Shown here one piece after another: positions 45,276-53,702 of a DNA stretch of 64,000 nucleotides. Each line of letters opens with the position of its first letter. Position 1 is the first letter of the stretch. Position numbers and translations under genes: made by a program. A model generated the notes under the pieces. That model saw only the letters and a list, made by a program, of their open reading frames with translations, searched no databases and was not told where the DNA came from. The stretch is from positions 19,722 to 83,721 of the forward strand of contig NZ_JAGZSD010000015.1 in the NCBI RefSeq assembly GCF_018381315.1, in the 5' to 3' direction. Source of the DNA: Anaerostipes sp. (lineage in GTDB: Bacteria > Bacillota > Clostridia > Lachnospirales > Lachnospiraceae).

Positions 45276-45626
45276 TTATTTGTCTAATAAGATTAAAGCA
45301 ATGATCTCCAAATCCGTATCACCGATATTTTCTATTCCGTGTCCGCATCCGCTCATCGTATATGTAGTATCCCCTGCCTTTACTTCATATTCAGTGCCGT
45401 TGTCGTTGTACATGCCGCGGCCGGCTAAAATATGGTATGCTTCTCCTTCATCTTCATGGACATGGTATCCGAAAGAACATCCGGGCGGAATAATGATCTT
45501 GCCGAAAAGGCGGCTGCTGTCCTTCATCTCATCTTTTGTCAAAAAAGCAGTTTTTCTGATCGTTCCTTTTCCTCCCCTGGCATTCTCTACTGTCTCATAC
45601 TTAACATCTTCGTTTTTTAAATACAT
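45276..45626 (-). CDS. Single-domain cupin protein
   Basis: 116 residues. Small cupin: first motif GYHVHEDEGEAYHILAGRG (His55, His57, Glu62 or Glu60, His-rich) and second motif AGDTTYTMSGCGHGIEN (His96). Such proteins bind a metal and often act as sugar, amino acid or redox sensors or small isomerases; no specific role is assigned. GGAGGT lies seven bases before the ATG. A sigma-A promoter with an overlapping palindrome lies upstream. Confidence 0.85.
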   Translation of the reverse strand: MYLKNEDVKYETVENARGGKGTIRKTAFLTKDEMKDSSRLFGKIIIPPGCSFGYHVHEDEGEAYHILAGRGMYNDNGTEYEVKAGDTTYTMSGCGHGIENIGDTDLEIIALILLDK

Positions 45627-45661
45627 GGCCTTACCTCCGTTTATGAATTGGTTATAGTATC

Positions 45662-45692
45662 AGTATAGAGGATTGTATTTAAAATTACAATC
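45662..45692 (-). promoter_or_regulatory. Cupin gene promoter with overlapping palindromic operator
   Basis: On the - strand TTGTAA (-35, 45685-45690), 17-base spacer, TATACT (-10, 45662-45667). A perfect palindrome, GATTGTA-8-TACAATC (45671-45692), covers the -35 and spacer, the position expected for a repressor operator. Confidence 0.6.
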
Positions 45693-45703
45693 AATATGAA
45701 AGG

Positions 45704-45717
45704 TGACAAAAGTGTAA
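45704..45717 (+). promoter_or_regulatory. Candidate Bce-type regulator site
   Basis: TGACA-AAAG-TGTAA, an inverted repeat with 4-base spacer like the sites bound by BceR-type regulators, followed by an extra TTTTGTGTAAG. About 87 bp upstream of the ABC ATPase start. Possible -10 sequences (GATATAGT, TATAAC) follow near 45760-45776. Confidence 0.45.
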
Positions 45718-45803
45718 GTTTTGTGTAAGGCAGTTCGATGGATGGCCTTATGGAACAGTGATATAGTATGTATAACATAAAAAAAGCAAAGGAGTAATGG
45801 AAT

Positions 45804-46571
45804 ATGAAAACGGTATTAAAAGTTGAAAATATGGAAAAGTATTATGGGAACAAAGGGAATGTGACAAAAGCGGTGGACGGCATCAGCTTTGATGTGGAGA
45901 AAGGAGAATATATCGGAATTATGGGTGCGTCAGGAAGCGGAAAGACGACGCTGCTCAACTGTATTTCTACGATCGACAGAGTTACTTCAGGACATATTTT
46001 TATTGACGGAATGGATGTGACAAAGTTAAAGGGACGCCACCTCTCCCAGTTCCGGAGAGAACAGCTGGGTTTTATCTTTCAGGATTTTAACCTGCTGGAT
46101 ACGCTGACTGCTTATGAAAATATTGCACTGGCGCTGACTATTATGAAAACACCTGCAAAAGAGATTGAAGACAAAGTGAGATCTATTGCAGAGAGACTGA
46201 TGATCACACAGGAGCTTCCTAAATATCCATACCAGCTGTCAGGAGGGCAAAAGCAGAGAGTTGCAAGTGCAAGAGCGATGGTAACGGACCCGTCTCTGAT
46301 TCTTGCAGATGAGCCTACGGGAGCGCTGGACAGTAAGTCTGCAAGGATGCTGCTGGACAGTATGGAAACAATGAATACAGAAATGAATGCAACAATTCTT
46401 ATGGTAACTCATGACGCATTTACGGCCAGCTACTGTAAACGTATTTTATTTATCAAAGACGGAAAAATCTTTAATGAGCTCGTAAGAGGAAGGGATTCCA
46501 GAAAAGACTTCTTTAACCGCATCATTGAAGTGGTGACATTGCTTGGAGGTGACAGTACAAATGTATTCTAA
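45804..46571 (+). CDS. bceA: ABC transporter ATPase, BceA type
   Basis: 255 residues. Walker A GASGSGKTTLLNC, Q-loop FIFQDFNLLDTLTAYEN, signature LSGGQKQRVASARAM, Walker B LILADEPTGALDSKS, H-loop VTHDAF. MacB/LolD/BceA-like ATPase. Its last 11 bases overlap the permease gene. With BceB it removes or senses cell-wall peptide antibiotics such as bacitracin-like or lantibiotic compounds; the actual inducer is unknown. Confidence 0.92.
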   Translation: MKTVLKVENMEKYYGNKGNVTKAVDGISFDVEKGEYIGIMGASGSGKTTLLNCISTIDRVTSGHIFIDGMDVTKLKGRHLSQFRREQLGFIFQDFNLLDTLTAYENIALALTIMKTPAKEIEDKVRSIAERLMITQELPKYPYQLSGGQKQRVASARAMVTDPSLILADEPTGALDSKSARMLLDSMETMNTEMNATILMVTHDAFTASYCKRILFIKDGKIFNELVRGRDSRKDFFNRIIEVVTLLGGDSTNVF

Positions 46572-48609
46572 ATTAGCTTTTGGAAATGTAAAGAAAAGTA
46601 TAAAAGACTTTACGGTTTATTTTTTAACACTGACCTTTGGTGTCTGTCTGTTTTATGTATTTAACTCTATCGGAAGCCAGCAGGCTATGCTGAAAATGAA
46701 TGAATCACAGAAAAGCATTATAGAAATGCTTCAGATGGCCATCGGCTCATTATCTGTATTTATCGCCGTGATTCTCGGTTTCCTTGTAATCTATGCCAAC
46801 CGGTTTCTGATTAAGAGAAGGAAAAAGGAGCTGGGACTTTACCTGTGTCTGGGAATGGATAAACGCCAAGTGTCAAAAGTACTGATTATTGAGACCCTGT
46901 TTATTGGAGTTTTTGCATTGGCTGCAGGCCTTCTGGCTGGAGTGTTTTTATCTCAGGGACTTTCAGCGGTGACAGCCAAAATGTTTATGGTGGAGATGAA
47001 GGAATTTAGGTTTATTTTTTCCGGCGAAGCATTTATAAGGACTATCATTTACTTTGCAGTTATTTTCCTGATTGTTATGATTTTTAATGCATTCAGTATA
47101 TCCAAGGTCAAGGTTATTGATCTTTTGACTGCAAGCAAAAAAAATGAATCTTTGAAGGTGAAAAAACTGGGAGTTTCTGTGGTGCTGTTTCTTATTTCTG
47201 TAGTATGCATCGGTTATGCATATTACTGTATTCAGGAAAACGGCATGATGGAAGTAGATTCTCAGTTCTGGATGAGTATTATTTTTGGGGCGGCAGGAAC
47301 CTTTTTGTTCTTCCTGTCTCTGTCCGGTTTCTTTTTAAGAATTTTAAAGACAAATAAGAGATTCTATTACAGAAAGCTCAATATGTTTGTGTTAAGGCAG
47401 ATTAACTCTAAAATTACAACAACCTTTGTCTCTATGACAATGCTCTGCCTTATGCTTTTGGTGGCAATCGGAGTATTTTCCACAGGAGCGGGTCTGGCAA
47501 CAACCTTCGGAAATGATATGAAGAAAGCCACACCGTATGACGCGTCTTATGTAAGATATCTTTCTGAGGATGCCAAGGATTCTGAAATAAAGCTGAATAT
47601 GAAGGAAGAGTTTAAGAAAAAGGGTATCGATATGAATGATTTCGTTGACAAATCATGTACCATTTATACCCGTATGTATGAGCAAGTAAAATTCAAAATA
47701 TTTCTCAGCGGACGGGACAAATTAGTGGATTACCCAAAAAGCACAAAAAAACAAATGGAAAAATCAACTCCTGATATTATATCTTTATCCGATTATAATG
47801 AGTCCATGAGAAAACAGGGGAAACAGGCGATTCATCTTAAGTCAGATGAATATGCAGTGAACTGCAACTTTGAAAATATGCAGGCTTTATGGAAGGATTC
47901 CTGCAAAGACGGGGAGAAGATTAAAATAGGCGGAAAGACCCTTACACCGAAAAAAGACGTACTTGATAATACGTACTTTTCAGCATCTTCCATGCCTATG
48001 GATCTGGGTACCCTGATTGTGCCGGACGAAATTGCCCGGACGATTCCGGTAAGAACTATCATTTATAATTGTCAGATGAAAGGGGATGCAGACAAAAACA
48101 GCCATAAACTGAGTGCAGCCCTGGATAAAATTTATCCTCATCATACTGTGGAGCAGAGGAACCAGTCTCCGTATCACACTGCTATTTACAGAGTGGAGAT
48201 GATTGAACAGAGTGCAGGTCTCAGCATGGTTATCACATATATTGCTATCTATATCGGAGCGGTGTTCCTTATCACCTGTGCGGCTGTGCTTGCACTGCAG
48301 CAGTTAAGTGAGAATTCAGACAATGTGGAGCGGTATAATCTTCTCAGAAAAATCGGAGCAGATGAACGGATGATCAATCATGCCATGCTTGCACAGATTG
48401 TGATTTACTTTATGGTACCTCTGAGTTTGGCGCTGGTACATTCATATATTGGTGTAAAGGTAGCCAGCAATGTCATATCAACTTTAGGCAATGTAAATGC
48501 ACTAAACGGTATCTTAGCCTCCGGGGCAGCGATCCTTGTCATATACGGAGGATATATGCTGGCGACATATATGGGAAGCAAGGCAGTGATCAAAGAAAGA
48601 AATAAATAA
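46561..48609 (+). CDS. bceB: FtsX-like ABC permease, BceB type
   Basis: 682 residues from the ATG at 46561 (GGAGGT ten bases upstream; the frame opens earlier at a TTG). About ten membrane segments with a large extracytoplasmic domain between roughly 310 and 540, the arrangement of BceB permeases, where that domain recognises the peptide and passes the signal to the kinase. Opens SKLAFGNVKKSIKDFTVYFL, which is typical. A perfect terminator follows. Confidence 0.92.
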   Translation: MYSKLAFGNVKKSIKDFTVYFLTLTFGVCLFYVFNSIGSQQAMLKMNESQKSIIEMLQMAIGSLSVFIAVILGFLVIYANRFLIKRRKKELGLYLCLGMDKRQVSKVLIIETLFIGVFALAAGLLAGVFLSQGLSAVTAKMFMVEMKEFRFIFSGEAFIRTIIYFAVIFLIVMIFNAFSISKVKVIDLLTASKKNESLKVKKLGVSVVLFLISVVCIGYAYYCIQENGMMEVDSQFWMSIIFGAAGTFLFFLSLSGFFLRILKTNKRFYYRKLNMFVLRQINSKITTTFVSMTMLCLMLLVAIGVFSTGAGLATTFGNDMKKATPYDASYVRYLSEDAKDSEIKLNMKEEFKKKGIDMNDFVDKSCTIYTRMYEQVKFKIFLSGRDKLVDYPKSTKKQMEKSTPDIISLSDYNESMRKQGKQAIHLKSDEYAVNCNFENMQALWKDSCKDGEKIKIGGKTLTPKKDVLDNTYFSASSMPMDLGTLIVPDEIARTIPVRTIIYNCQMKGDADKNSHKLSAALDKIYPHHTVEQRNQSPYHTAIYRVEMIEQSAGLSMVITYIAIYIGAVFLITCAAVLALQQLSENSDNVERYNLLRKIGADERMINHAMLAQIVIYFMVPLSLALVHSYIGVKVASNVISTLGNVNALNGILASGAAILVIYGGYMLATYMGSKAVIKERNK

Positions 48610-48646
48610 ATAAGCAGAAACATGATAACAATGAAAAGATAAATGA

Positions 48647-48677
48647 GAACAGCAGTGACTGACTGCTGTTCTTTTTT
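48647..48677 (+). terminator. Terminator after bceB
   Basis: GAACAGCAGT and ACTGCTGTTC form a perfect 10-bp stem with a 5-base loop, followed by TTTTTT. Confidence 0.92.
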
Positions 48678-48812
48678 GTTTCATAGGAAAGAACGTCCTA
48701 TGAAACAAAAAGCACTCCGTGCAGGATGCGCACAAATGCACAGAGAAATTATTTGCCTGTGGCAAATCGCATTTGGCGCGCAAAGTGAACAGGCCCCTCA
48801 AAGAATGAGGGG
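48674..48812. repeat. Four-hairpin intergenic element
   Basis: Successive perfect hairpins: TTTTGTTTCATAGGA/TCCTATGAAACAAAA (48674-48710), GCAC/GTGC (48712-48722), ATTTGCC/GGCAAAT (48751-48767) and CCCCTCA/TGAGGGG (48794-48812). A diverged copy of the first hairpin is at 59994-60030. The frame 48643-48852 across it is probably not a gene. It could be a dispersed structured repeat or an ncRNA. The remainder of the 307-bp gap to the DeoR gene is AT-rich promoter sequence. Confidence 0.55.
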
Positions 48813-48916
48813 TTGGGGAGCTGAGGTGGGCATGCCACTTTGTTTTGAATGAAAATGAATGAATATGATTGACTTTGAATGAAATTGTGATATAATTAGG
48901 AAAAAGAGGTGATGAA

Positions 48917-49663
48917 ATGCTGCCAGATGAACGATTTCGAAAGATTTTAGAGCTGATCAGAATAAACAGATCTGTAACGGTACAGGAACTGGTGAAGCAG
49001 ATCGGAATTTCTGAGTCAACGATCCGCAGGGACCTGACCGCACTGGATAAAAAAGGACTTCTTAATAAGGTACATGGAGGGGCTACTGCACTGGATGCAG
49101 GCCTTAACATGGAAGAAGCAGTTGCGAATAAATCTTTAAAAAATGTGGATGAAAAGCGCAGAATTGCACAATACTGTGCAGGGATTATCAGGCCGGATGA
49201 CTTTATTTATCTGGATGCGGGAACAACCACTGAGATGATGATTGAATTTTTGACAGAAAAGAAGGCCTCTTATGTAACCAACGGCATTTCCCATGCCAAA
49301 AAGCTCATGGACTGCGGGTTTAAGGTGTATCTGATCGGGGGAGAACTCCGGGCGGTGACGGAAGCCATTGTCGGAGCTGAGGCTTTGGAAAGTCTGAGAA
49401 AGTATAACTTTACCAAAGGATTTTTCGGTGTCAACGGTATCTCAAAGCGGAGCGGATTTACAACTCCGGACGTAACGGAGGCATTGGTAAAGAAAACGGC
49501 GCTTGAACATTGTCTGGATGCTTATATCCTGGCGGATTCATCCAAATTCCGCACAGTTTCAGCAGTCAGCGTAGCGGCTCTGGACCAGGCCCTTATTGTA
49601 ACAGGGAAGTTAGAAGATCAAAGCTTTTTAAACTATGCAGTCATCAAGGAGGTATTAGAATGA
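48917..49663 (+). CDS. fruR: DeoR-family sugar repressor, FruR-like
   Basis: 248 residues. N-terminal winged HTH (about 5-57) with VQELVKQIGISESTIRRDL, then the DeoR sensor domain of ISOCOT fold (about 75-235): YLDAGTTTEMMIEFL, VTNGISHAKKL, LIGGEL, FFGVNGI. Binds a sugar phosphate, typically fructose 1-phosphate or 1,6-bisphosphate in FruR. It overlaps the kinase gene by four bases. GAGGTG precedes the ATG. The effector is inferred from the neighbour only. Confidence 0.88.
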   Translation: MLPDERFRKILELIRINRSVTVQELVKQIGISESTIRRDLTALDKKGLLNKVHGGATALDAGLNMEEAVANKSLKNVDEKRRIAQYCAGIIRPDDFIYLDAGTTTEMMIEFLTEKKASYVTNGISHAKKLMDCGFKVYLIGGELRAVTEAIVGAEALESLRKYNFTKGFFGVNGISKRSGFTTPDVTEALVKKTALEHCLDAYILADSSKFRTVSAVSVAALDQALIVTGKLEDQSFLNYAVIKEVLE

Positions 49664-50562
49664 TTTACACAGTAACTTTTAACCCGGCGATTGATTATGT
49701 CATCAAGGTGGATGATCTGACTCTGGGAAAGGTAAACCGTACCACAAGAGAGGATATGTACTGCGGAGGAAAAGGAATCAATGTTTCCAACGTACTGGCT
49801 AATTTAGGGATCGACAGCGTAGGATTTGGATTCATCGCAGGATTTACGGGAGATGCCATTGAGACAGGGGCAAAGCAGCTGGGATTTAAGCCTGATTTTA
49901 TCCGCCTCAGGGAAGGCATGACAAGGATCAATGTAAAGATCAAGTCAGATGAAGAAAGCGAAATCAACGGACAAGGACCGGACATCCATGAAGATGAGCT
50001 GGAAATGATGTATCAGAAGCTGGATACTTTAAAGGACGGTGATATTCTGGTTCTGGCCGGAAGTATTCCGAATACTCTTCCGGAAGATGTCTATGAAAAG
50101 ATCATGGAAAGGCTTCAGGACAGAAAGATACAGATCGTTGTGGATGCAACGAAAGATCTGCTGTTAAACGTGCTTAAATACCATCCGTTCCTGATCAAAC
50201 CGAATAACCATGAATTAGGAGAGATGTTCGGAGTTGAGTTAAAGAACAATGAAGAGATCATTGAATACGGAAAGAAGCTTCAGGAAAAGGGTGCAAGGAA
50301 TGTATTGATTTCCATGGCCGGAGACGGAGCTATCCTGATTACGGAAAAAGGAGACGTACACATTTCACCTTGTCCGAAGGGAGAAGTGAAAAACTCTGTG
50401 GGGGCAGGAGATTCTATGGTTGCAGGCTTCCTGACCGGATACCTGAAAAACGGGGATTATAAAGAGGCACTGAAGATGGGCATTGCCACAGGAAGCGCAA
50501 GTGCATTTTCTGAGGATCTGGCTACAAAAGAAAAGATTATGGAATTATATGAGCAGTTATAA
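49660..50562 (+). CDS. fruK: 1-phosphofructokinase (PfkB family)
   Basis: 300 residues from the ATG at 49660, which overlaps the regulator stop (ATGA) and has AAGGAGG upstream; the frame also extends back through the regulator gene. PfkB signatures: GGKGINVSNVLANLG near the N-terminus and NSVGAGDSMVAGFLTG (catalytic Asp, anion hole) near the C-terminus. Opens TVTFNPAIDYVIKV like FruK/LacC. Phosphorylates fructose 1-phosphate, though tagatose 6-phosphate kinase activity is the alternative. No fructose-type EII follows in cis: a terminator ends the unit and the next PTS is of galactitol type. Confidence 0.88.
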   Translation: MIYTVTFNPAIDYVIKVDDLTLGKVNRTTREDMYCGGKGINVSNVLANLGIDSVGFGFIAGFTGDAIETGAKQLGFKPDFIRLREGMTRINVKIKSDEESEINGQGPDIHEDELEMMYQKLDTLKDGDILVLAGSIPNTLPEDVYEKIMERLQDRKIQIVVDATKDLLLNVLKYHPFLIKPNNHELGEMFGVELKNNEEIIEYGKKLQEKGARNVLISMAGDGAILITEKGDVHISPCPKGEVKNSVGAGDSMVAGFLTGYLKNGDYKEALKMGIATGSASAFSEDLATKEKIMELYEQL

Positions 50563-50632
50563 TTAATCTGCGATCAGCTGGTTTATGACCGGACAAGTGA
50601 GGAACATAAATATATAAGAATAAATTGCAGAG

Positions 50633-50669
50633 AAAACAAGGTATGGAAATTTACATGCCTTGTTTTTTT
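50633..50669 (+). terminator. Terminator after fruK
   Basis: AAACAAGGTATG and CATGCCTTGTTT (one G-U pair) with an 8-base loop and TTTTTTT. Confidence 0.85.
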
Positions 50670-50674
50670 CATTT

Positions 50675-50764
50675 TTTTGTGAAAGAAAATGTATCAGTGT
50701 CATTTCTTTTCACAAAAGATGAAATACCTCAAACTGTTTTTCAAAGAGTATGGATGATATACTC
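50675..50764 (+). promoter_or_regulatory. Inverted repeats upstream of the PTS operon
   Basis: TTTTGTGAAAGAAA (50675-50688) faces TTTCTTTTCACAAAA (50703-50717), an inverted repeat with a one-base bulge. A second one, GAGTAT-7-ATACTC (50746-50764), overlaps a likely -10 TATACT. Together they fill the gap before the PRD regulator and are candidate operators for it or for a catabolite regulator. Confidence 0.45.
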
Positions 50765-50787
50765 AAAACATAGATGAGGTGATAATT

Positions 50788-52869
50788 ATGAACAAGAGAT
50801 CTCGGGAAATCTTATCTACTCTGATTCAGAAAAAAGAATATGGGCAGGCATCCTATATGAAAGAGCTTGCAGAGCAGTTTGGAGTGTCCACAAGGACCAT
50901 CCGGAATGACTTGGAGCAGATTAATGAATTTCTTAATAAGAACCAGCTGTCCGGAGTAAGTCTTAAAAGACAGGGACTCATTGAGACAGGAGAAGATATG
51001 GAGCAGGCACGGAAGTATCTTTTCCGGGATGATTTTTACTCTTACAAGCTGGAGAAAAATGAAAGAAAAATATTTATGGCAACACTGCTGATCTGTGAAA
51101 AAGACTACCGGACGATTTCAGATCTGGCAGACTGCATGTATGTGAGCCGGTCCACAGTCATCCAGGACTTGGATGCACTGAAAGCATTTTTAAAAAAGCA
51201 CAAGCTTTATGTTGTTTCCCATTCCAACAAGGGATTGATTTTAGAAGGGGAGGAAAAAAATAAAAGATTACTGCTGCTCTCCATGGTGAAAAGCAATGAA
51301 TCTGTCTACCGTGAGGCACCGGTTTTTGAGAGGCTGATCGGCTCGCTTAAGGAAGAGAGCCGGGTAGATATGGAAGACTTAAAGACAATGGAAAAGGTGA
51401 TCAATCTGGCGGAACATTTCTCCGGAAGGTTTCTCACAGATACCTCTTTTACTAATCTTAAATACTTTCTGCTGTTAAGTCTGTACCGCATGAGGCTTAA
51501 GATGTATGCAGAGCAGGACGGCAAGAAAAACAGCAAATATGAGATGGCTGGATACATATTAAAGCAGCTCAGCGATTTTGCAGGCATTCAGGTAGAAGAA
51601 GACGAGATTAAGTTTCTCAGCAGAGTCTTAAATGAAATGCGTTATATTAAAAAGACTACCAGCAATCAGGAAATTGTAAAGATGCAGGTGATTACAAGAA
51701 CTTTTATTGAGCATGTGTCTTTTGACATTGACCTGAATTTACAGGGAGATTATATTTTCTATGAAAATCTGATCAATCATCTGGAATCCATGTTTTCATC
51801 GGCTATCCAGGACAATACAGTCAACTCAGTGGTGACGGAAGTATTGGAGCGTTATCCCAGGATTCAGGAAGCAGTGCAGAACAACGTATCAGTTCTGGAA
51901 GATTATATCGGACGGAAACTGAATGAAGTGGAGATTTCATATATTGTAGTGCATATCTGCGCTGCCATTGAACGGAATAAAAATTCTACAGAGCGTTACT
52001 CCGTGATTCTTGTGTGCAGCGGAGGGATAGGTACTTCCCAGCTTTTGCTGGCCAGACTGAAAAAGTATTTTAACTTTAATGTGTGTGATATTATACCGGC
52101 ACATGATCTTAAAAATGCAGACATTGACCAGGCTGATGTGATTATTTCCACCGTGGCGCTGGATACGGACATGGAATATATTCAGGTTGATCCGCTGTTA
52201 AATGATGAGGACTGTATCAATGTGGGGAAAAAGCTTTCACGGCTGAAAGGAAATCATAAAGCTGCCGCAGAACCAAAGGTCAAAGAAAAGCCTGAGGCGG
52301 CACATATGAAGCGGATCAAAGAAATTCTTGCATCAGATACGGCTCCGCAGGAAATGGTCTTTCAAATCGAAGAGGTTGTGAATGAGTATTACCACAAAGA
52401 GGTGAGCCTGCCGCTGTTAGCCATGCTTCCCGGGGAGGCAGTGAGATTAAATGTAAGCTGTAAAAGCTGGCAGCAGGCTATCAGGGAGTCTGCCGGGTAT
52501 CTGCTTGAAAATGACTGTATTGAGGAAAGGTACATAAGTTCCATGATAGAAAATGTGGAAAAAAACGGGCCATATATTCTCGTGGCACCGGGATTTGCCC
52601 TGCCTCATGAGGCATTGAATGCAGGGGCTAAGAAGGCAGGAATGAGTCTGATCCGGCTCGAACAGCCTGTGGTATTCGGAAAGCCTGAATTTGATCCGGT
52701 AGAGTGGGTCTGCTGCCTAAGCGCTATCAACAAAGAAACCCACTTAAAGGCAATGTTTCATCTTGTAAACCTATTTCATAACCAGAAGTTCAGAGATGAA
52801 ATACGGTGTGCGGGAAGCGGCCGGGAAGTCTATAATGCGATCAAACGATATGAATATGAAATGAGGTAA
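50788..52869 (+). CDS. PRD-containing PTS-controlled transcriptional activator (MtlR/LicR type)
   Basis: 693 residues from the ATG at 50788 (GAGGTG six bases upstream; a GTG nine bases earlier is in frame). Two HTH modules (about 5-60 and 95-140: SDLADCMYVSRSTVIQDLD), PRD1 with His210, PRD2 with His331 and His389, a galactitol-type EIIB domain with VILVCSGGIGTSQLL (Cys410), and an EIIA domain with APGFALPHEAL (His607). Phosphorylation at these residues by HPr and the EII proteins tunes its activity, so it most likely activates the PTS operon that follows six bases later. Confidence 0.92.
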   Translation: MNKRSREILSTLIQKKEYGQASYMKELAEQFGVSTRTIRNDLEQINEFLNKNQLSGVSLKRQGLIETGEDMEQARKYLFRDDFYSYKLEKNERKIFMATLLICEKDYRTISDLADCMYVSRSTVIQDLDALKAFLKKHKLYVVSHSNKGLILEGEEKNKRLLLLSMVKSNESVYREAPVFERLIGSLKEESRVDMEDLKTMEKVINLAEHFSGRFLTDTSFTNLKYFLLLSLYRMRLKMYAEQDGKKNSKYEMAGYILKQLSDFAGIQVEEDEIKFLSRVLNEMRYIKKTTSNQEIVKMQVITRTFIEHVSFDIDLNLQGDYIFYENLINHLESMFSSAIQDNTVNSVVTEVLERYPRIQEAVQNNVSVLEDYIGRKLNEVEISYIVVHICAAIERNKNSTERYSVILVCSGGIGTSQLLLARLKKYFNFNVCDIIPAHDLKNADIDQADVIISTVALDTDMEYIQVDPLLNDEDCINVGKKLSRLKGNHKAAAEPKVKEKPEAAHMKRIKEILASDTAPQEMVFQIEEVVNEYYHKEVSLPLLAMLPGEAVRLNVSCKSWQQAIRESAGYLLENDCIEERYISSMIENVEKNGPYILVAPGFALPHEALNAGAKKAGMSLIRLEQPVVFGKPEFDPVEWVCCLSAINKETHLKAMFHLVNLFHNQKFRDEIRCAGSGREVYNAIKRYEYEMR

Positions 52870-52875
52870 TGTAGC

Positions 52876-53346
52876 ATGATTTGGGAAGATTTAAAAGAAG
52901 AACTGGTGCTCCCGGGCCTTGAGGCCGAAAGCTCCGGGGAGGTCTTTGAACGTCTGGGCAGGACATTGATAGAAGAAGGATTCTGCAGGGAATCTTATAT
53001 CGACGCTTTAAAGGCAAGGGAAAAAGATTTTCCAACAGGCGTCAATATGGGAGGGGTGGGAATCGCCATTCCCCATACAGATAAAAGCCATGTGTATAAA
53101 GGAGCTGTGGCTATTGGAGTATTAAAAAAGCCAGTGAAGTTTTACCAGATGGGAACAACCGATGAAGTTGTCATGGCGAGGCTTATTTTTATGCTTGCAG
53201 TGGACGATCCGGAAGAACATCTCGTATTTTTACAGAGGATCCTGCAGATACTTCAGGATTCAGAGACACTGAAAGAATTGACAGAATGCACGAAGAAACA
53301 GGACGTTATCCGAATAATAAAAGAAAAAGAACAGTCACTTTCCTGA
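52876..53346 (+). CDS. PTS EIIA component, fructose/mannitol/galactitol type
   Basis: 156 residues. EIIA of the PTS_EIIA_2 superfamily: GVNMGGVGIAIPHTDKSHV carries the phosphorylated His67. Takes phosphate from HPr and passes it to EIIB. Stands as a separate polypeptide, as in galactitol systems (GatA). Starts six bases after the activator. Substrate cannot be read directly; see the IIC entry. Confidence 0.9.
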   Translation: MIWEDLKEELVLPGLEAESSGEVFERLGRTLIEEGFCRESYIDALKAREKDFPTGVNMGGVGIAIPHTDKSHVYKGAVAIGVLKKPVKFYQMGTTDEVVMARLIFMLAVDDPEEHLVFLQRILQILQDSETLKELTECTKKQDVIRIIKEKEQSLS

Positions 53347-53372
53347 AAAGGAAATATGAAAGGAGATTCATT

Positions 53373-53675
53373 ATGTCAGTTGTAAATATTTTATCCGTAT
53401 GCGGATCAGGAACCGTAACTTCATCTATGGTAGCTGCAAAGCTGAAAGAAAAATTAGGGGAAAAGGGATACTCTGTTTCCACCACAGAGGCAAGGCCTAC
53501 AGAGGCTTTGAATCTTGCCCAATCCGGAAGATTTGATATTCTGGCCCATACAAGTCCTCTCCCGGACGGAGATTATGGAATCCCTCAGGTCAATGCCTTC
53601 GCGTGCATCACCGGCATGGGTGAGGAAGAATTTTTTGACCAGATCGTGGAGGCACTGAAGTCTGTCGGAAAGTAA
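53373..53675 (+). CDS. PTS EIIB component, galactitol type
   Basis: 100 residues from the ATG at 53373, chosen because AAAGGAG lies seven bases upstream; the frame extends back into the IIA gene. ILSVCGSGTVTSSMVAAKL contains the phosphorylated Cys10 and the P-loop typical of GatB. Length matches single-domain EIIB proteins. Next to IIA and IIC in one operon. Confidence 0.92.
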   Translation: MSVVNILSVCGSGTVTSSMVAAKLKEKLGEKGYSVSTTEARPTEALNLAQSGRFDILAHTSPLPDGDYGIPQVNAFACITGMGEEEFFDQIVEALKSVGK

Positions 53676-53702
53676 ACAGGAAATGAAACGGAGGAAATAC
53701 AT

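Noticed and set aside
48643..48852. 69-residue frame between bceB and the DeoR gene
   Set aside because: It runs through a terminator and four perfect hairpins and has no ribosome binding site; the sequence is better explained as a structured repeat.
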